This document shows positions 60,848 through 64,000 of a stretch of DNA of 64,000 nucleotides, piece after piece; position 1 is the stretch's first letter, and every line of letters begins with the position of its first letter. The notes under the pieces are model-generated. The model did not search any database, was not told the origin of the DNA, and worked only from the letters and a program-made list of their open reading frames with translations. The position numbers and the translations under genes are program-made. The stretch comes from Natrialba magadii ATCC 43099 (GTDB lineage Archaea; Halobacteriota; Halobacteria; Halobacteriales; Natrialbaceae), in assembly GCF_000025625.1 (NCBI RefSeq), contig NC_013922.1:620001-684000 (forward strand), in the 5' to 3' direction.

Positions 60848-61026
60848 CGCAACGAGGCACAAAGACGTGCCGAGTAAGATGCGGAAGATCAGCACGAAGC
60901 GATCTTCCCTCGCAAACTTCTCCGCAGACCAACATCAGTAGCGAGAGCACTGCCACAGAGACTAGTCCATGGCTCGGAGTGTAGCAATCGCCACCTCTTT
61001 TCAGGGCGGAACACCGATGAGTCTCA

Positions 61027-61905
61027 ATGAGTAATCGCGACGGCGACGAGACGGCAACACAGCGCGAGGGCAGCGGGGCAACGGCACAGCGCAGGGACAC
61101 TGCAGCGCCACGTCGGGCAACTGTCGCCACCGAGGCGGCCACCGCCGGTGCCGACATCGCCCACGACGCCTTCCGAACCGATCTCAACATCGAGTACAAG
61201 GACGGCAAAACGGACGTCGTCACGCAGTCCGACCGCGACGCCCAGGACGCCGTCATCGACGTCATTCGAGAGTTCTTCCCCGAAGACCCCATCGTCGGCG
61301 AGGAGAACGACGCGCTGAAAGCAGTCCCCGAAGAGGGCCCTGCGTGGATCATCGACCCCATCGACGGCACCAACAACTACGTCAACGAAATCCGCGCGTT
61401 CGGTACCGCTGTCGCCGCCGTCGTCGACGGCGAACCGGTCGCTGCGACAAACGTCTTCCCCGCACTTTCCGACACCTACCAGTTCGGCCCCGACGGCGTC
61501 TTCCGCAACGGCGAGGCGCTGTCGGTCAGCGGCCGCACCGACCCCGAAGCCAGCACCGTCTGTCCGACCTACTGGTGGGACTTCGACCAGCGAGACGAGT
61601 ACACCGCCACCGCACGCGAACTCGTCACCCGCTTCGGTGACATCCGTCGCTTTGGCTGTGCTCAGCTCGAACTCGCGATGGTCGCGGCGGGGGCACTCGA
61701 GGGCGTCGTGACGAACAGGCGGGCGAACGCCTGGGACACGGTGGCCGGCGTCGGCATGATCCGCGAGGCGGGCGGCGTCGTGACGGATCTCGAAGGCGAA
61801 CGCTGGCGTCACGACAGCGACGGACTGGTCGCATCGAACGGCGAGAGCGAGATTCACGAGGAGGTACTCGCGGCTGCGCGAGCGATCGAGAGCGAGGGGA
61901 ACTGA
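61027..61905 (+). CDS. Inositol monophosphatase-family phosphatase
   Basis: 292 residues. Metal and catalytic motifs: GEEND (Glu92/Glu93), DPIDGTNNYVNE (Asp110, Asp113, Gly, Thr) and WDTVAGVGMIREAGG near 237-251. Archaeal members act as inositol monophosphatase and/or fructose-1,6-bisphosphatase; which is not decidable here. The first ~30 residues are Arg/Thr/Gln-rich, unlike the family, so a later start is possible, although the next Met is well inside the fold. The DUF63 gene follows 80 nt downstream. Confidence 0.9.
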   Translation: MSNRDGDETATQREGSGATAQRRDTAAPRRATVATEAATAGADIAHDAFRTDLNIEYKDGKTDVVTQSDRDAQDAVIDVIREFFPEDPIVGEENDALKAVPEEGPAWIIDPIDGTNNYVNEIRAFGTAVAAVVDGEPVAATNVFPALSDTYQFGPDGVFRNGEALSVSGRTDPEASTVCPTYWWDFDQRDEYTATARELVTRFGDIRRFGCAQLELAMVAAGALEGVVTNRRANAWDTVAGVGMIREAGGVVTDLEGERWRHDSDGLVASNGESEIHEEVLAAARAIESEGN

Positions 61906-61985
61906 CCGCCGTCTCCGTGTTGGTGGCGTAGCAGAAAACGAAGAAAACCGGAAACGGTAAGCACGCGCCCCCATGCATATCGGGT

Positions 61986-63113
61986 ATGTACGAGACCGTC
62001 GAACGGTACGGCCCGCTCAAAGTCTGGGCCCTCACCGTCGTCGCACTCGCCGCCGCGGTGATATTCGCCGCGACCGCGTTCCCGGAGCGGGTGTACGTCG
62101 ATATCATCTGGCAGTACTACTGGGGTCCCGTCGTCGCCGACGCCCACGGCTGGAGCGAGGTCGCCTGGGCTGACGGTGAACAGATCCCCGCCAGCGAAGC
62201 CGGCCCTGACGCCGGCCCAACTGCGTCACCGGGGTACACGTTCGTCTCCTACGCCGGCTACATCCCGACGCTCATCCTGGGTGTCATCGGGATCGTCTTC
62301 CTGATCGACCGACTCGAGATCGAGCGCTATCGCGCCGGCTTCTACGGACTCTTTCCGTTCATGCTCTTCGGCGGAGCCCTGCGTGTCGTCGAGGATGCGA
62401 ACGTCGCCGCCTACCGCGAAACCGGTGAGCTCGCAATCCAGCTGCCGTGGTCCGGCCTGCTGATCAGTCCGCTCATCTACTTCGTGGTGTTCTTCATCGC
62501 GTTCGTCGCGGTCGTCGTCTCGGTCTGGCTCGAGCGCAACGACTACGTCCCGGGCTATGAGTACCCGCTTGGAGCGATCGGGACGGTGTTGCTCACCGGC
62601 ACGGTCGGCTACCTCGGCTATCTCGCCTGGGCAGAGCCCTACGCGACGTTCTATCCGTGGCTCCTCATCGTGACACTCGTCGGTGCGACAGTCGCGACGT
62701 GGCTCACCTGGAAGGCAACCCACGCGTTCATGCCAGGCATCCACCGCGGAACGATGTTCATGGGCGCGGTCGTCATCTGGGCGCACGCCGTCGACGGTGT
62801 CGCGAACGTCATCGGCCTCGACTGGGCGACGGCGTTCGGACACGAGCACAACCTGCTTCCGAAGCACCCGGTGAACGAAGCGATCGTTGACACGACCGGC
62901 TCGCTCCTTCCGGCGGACGTCGTCGCTGTAACCGGCGCAGCGTGGCCGTTCCTCCTGGTCAAACTCGCCGCTGCAGTGTTCGTGATCTGGATCTTCGACG
63001 AAACGGTCTTCGAGGAGAGTCCACGCTATACGATCCTCCTGCTCATTACGGTCGTCGCGGTCGGTCTCGGTCCCGGAACGCGTGACATGCTCCGGGCAAC
63101 GTTCGGCGTCTGA
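61986..63113 (+). CDS. DUF63-family integral membrane protein
   Basis: 375 residues with about eight or nine hydrophobic segments. DUF63 landmarks: [20 protein letters not shown] near the N-terminus, [12 protein letters not shown], and late [16 protein letters not shown] and [14 protein letters not shown]. Conserved charged residues inside the membrane part suggest an enzyme or transporter, but no activity is established for the family. The ATG at 61986 starts [11 protein letters not shown]. It may be co-transcribed with the IMPase gene. Confidence 0.9.
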   Translation: MYETVERYGPLKVWALTVVALAAAVIFAATAFPERVYVDIIWQYYWGPVVADAHGWSEVAWADGEQIPASEAGPDAGPTASPGYTFVSYAGYIPTLILGVIGIVFLIDRLEIERYRAGFYGLFPFMLFGGALRVVEDANVAAYRETGELAIQLPWSGLLISPLIYFVVFFIAFVAVVVSVWLERNDYVPGYEYPLGAIGTVLLTGTVGYLGYLAWAEPYATFYPWLLIVTLVGATVATWLTWKATHAFMPGIHRGTMFMGAVVIWAHAVDGVANVIGLDWATAFGHEHNLLPKHPVNEAIVDTTGSLLPADVVAVTGAAWPFLLVKLAAAVFVIWIFDETVFEESPRYTILLLITVVAVGLGPGTRDMLRATFGV

Positions 63114-63118
63114 TCGCC

Positions 63119-63166
63119 TGCGACCACAACTCAACTGTAACTGTAACTGCGACCACAACTCAACTG
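63119..63166. repeat. 19-bp direct repeat between convergent genes
   Basis: TGCGACCACAACTCAACTG occurs at 63119-63137 and again at 63148-63166, separated by TAACTG words. It sits between the DUF63 stop and the TrmB-like gene end. Confidence 0.75.
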
Positions 63167-63173
63167 CAACCTA

Positions 63174-63989
63174 TTACTCGTCGATACCGTCGATTGCCGG
63201 CACCGGTTCGGCAGCCGACCAGAGTTCGTCGAAGCTCTCTGCCAACTCGCGTGCCGTCTCATTGTCCCGGAAGTTGACCACCGCGAGTAGCTCCTCGTCC
63301 GCAACGGGGTTGACAACCTCCAGGCAGACTTCGACCCCGTCGATGACGATGAACCGTTGCTGGGGAACGCGTTCGACCTGACGAACCGCCAGCCCGGCGT
63401 CGACGAGCGCGCCGAGTTTGTCGGTCGCACTCGAGAGGTCACTCGCGAGCAGTCGAACGGAGAGCCCGGTCTCGAGGAGGTCGGCGAGCCGCGCCGAGAA
63501 GACGTCACGCCACTCGGGGCCGATGTCGACCGCGTCGACGACGATCCGGATCGAGTCGTCCGCGGCGGCAAAGCGCTCGAGCAGCAGGTCCTGGGCAGCC
63601 TGGTCGTGGAGCGCGCTCGTTGCGAACCCCTCGCCGGCGCTGTCACTCGAGTGTGAGAGGTCAGCGAGTGCGTCGGCTGCTGCGGAGGCAGTGCGCTCGT
63701 ACGACGATTGTTTGTCCTCGAGTTCGGCGACGCGGGTTTCGAGCAGTCGGTCGACGGCTTCACTCGATTCGACGTGGACGTAGGTTCGCGGTCGTCCGTC
63801 GTCGGCGCGGACGAGCGAGCGATCGACGAGTGAGTTCAGCACGTCGTAGATTCGACCCTGTGGGATGTCAGACTCGCTCGCGACCTCATCGGCGGTGAGC
63901 GAGCCGTGGCGCGCGAGTGTGAGATACGCCCGCGCTTCGTAGCCCGAGAGGCCGAGTTCGCCGAGCAGTTCGATATGATCGTCGTCCAT
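63174..63989 (-). CDS. TrmB-family transcriptional regulator
   Basis: 271 residues. The N-terminal winged helix (about 5-70: LGLSGYEARAYLTLARHGSLTADEVA in parts, then IPQGRIYDVLNSLVDRSLV) is the TrmB DNA-binding domain. A short coiled coil (~80-110) and a C-terminal ligand-binding/effector-like domain (~115-265) follow. TrmB proteins sense sugars and control sugar uptake and central metabolism. The ATG at 63989 is 12 bases from the window edge, so its promoter and any divergent neighbour are not visible. The target is unknown. Confidence 0.9.
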   Translation of the reverse strand: MDDDHIELLGELGLSGYEARAYLTLARHGSLTADEVASESDIPQGRIYDVLNSLVDRSLVRADDGRPRTYVHVESSEAVDRLLETRVAELEDKQSSYERTASAAADALADLSHSSDSAGEGFATSALHDQAAQDLLLERFAAADDSIRIVVDAVDIGPEWRDVFSARLADLLETGLSVRLLASDLSSATDKLGALVDAGLAVRQVERVPQQRFIVIDGVEVCLEVVNPVADEELLAVVNFRDNETARELAESFDELWSAAEPVPAIDGIDE

Positions 63990-64000
63990 ACTCGTATCAT

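Larger units (their letters stand above)
60678..61026. other. tRNA-Leu downstream region with hairpins and repeats
   Basis: 349 bases with no gene. It contains the tRNA-trailing element (60715-60766), two tight hairpins (60759-60781 and 60796-60812), a second copy of the tRNA 3' end (60825-60847), and the promoter area of the IMPase-family gene. Confidence 0.6.

Overview
The window is a high-GC, gene-dense chromosomal stretch from a halophilic archaeon (class Halobacteria). Acidic proteins, Tat-type lipoprotein signals, leaderless genes with a TATA-like box about 27 nt before an ATG or GTG, DNA topoisomerase VI, geranylgeranyl reductase, a HTH_10 (Bat-type) regulator, a HalOD1 protein and an intron-containing tRNA-Trp with a box C/D guide all point there. 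Frequent CTCGAG-type words and Glu/Ser/Asp-rich tails would fit Natrialba-like relatives (order Natrialbales), but that placement is inference. No rRNA, CRISPR array or intact insertion sequence was seen.

Layout. 1-9.0 kb: RFA-P synthase, transcription cleavage factor TFS, Y-family DNA polymerase, a Ser-rich membrane J-domain protein, a uracil-DNA-glycosylase-like protein, a Bat-type regulator and a YdjM-like membrane protein. 9.0-15.9 kb: CtaA heme A synthase, an M24-fold protein without canonical metal ligands, a winged-helix regulator, and the top6B-top6A pair. 15.9-19.4 kb: an AT-richer accessory strip with a zinc-finger microprotein, a CBS protein, a small membrane protein, a Doc-family toxin with a tiny downstream gene, and a lipoprotein. 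19.4-24.7 kb: YchF/OBG GTPase, DUF2267, a HTH-GNAT fusion, a HExxH membrane protein, a gene-free 1.2 kb and a zinc-ribbon protein. 25-33 kb: tRNA-Trp, a DUF5794 protein, guaB, a cupin, a lipoprotein, a YcaO enzyme and an SPFH protein. 33-43 kb: grpE, an XPB-like helicase, a HalOD1 protein, MscS, the Bax1-type nuclease, a beta-lactamase-fold-like protein, a Nop2-type m5C methyltransferase and a PAC2 protein with a proteasome-docking tail. 43-53.5 kb: geranylgeranyl reductase, two amidases, an aldo/keto reductase, a PAPS-reductase-like enzyme, WecB and DUF354. 54-64 kb: exported and conserved proteins, a monothiol glutaredoxin, a split YeeE/YedE transporter, an aspartoacylase-type enzyme, tRNA-Leu, an IMPase-family phosphatase, DUF63 and a TrmB regulator.

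The most interesting structure is at 17.70-19.43 kb. The last codons of the YchF GTPase gene (encoding IVSTN-stop) recur twice downstream as imperfect direct repeats. They bracket a Doc toxin/small-ORF segment and a lipoprotein segment, like two successive insertions into a protein-gene 3' end. Two tRNA genes show a related theme: tRNA-Leu has a duplicated 3' end 169 bp downstream, and tRNA-Trp and tRNA-Leu share a ~40-nt sequence about 40-45 nt past their 3' ends. Short tandem repeats are unusually common, both between genes and inside genes.
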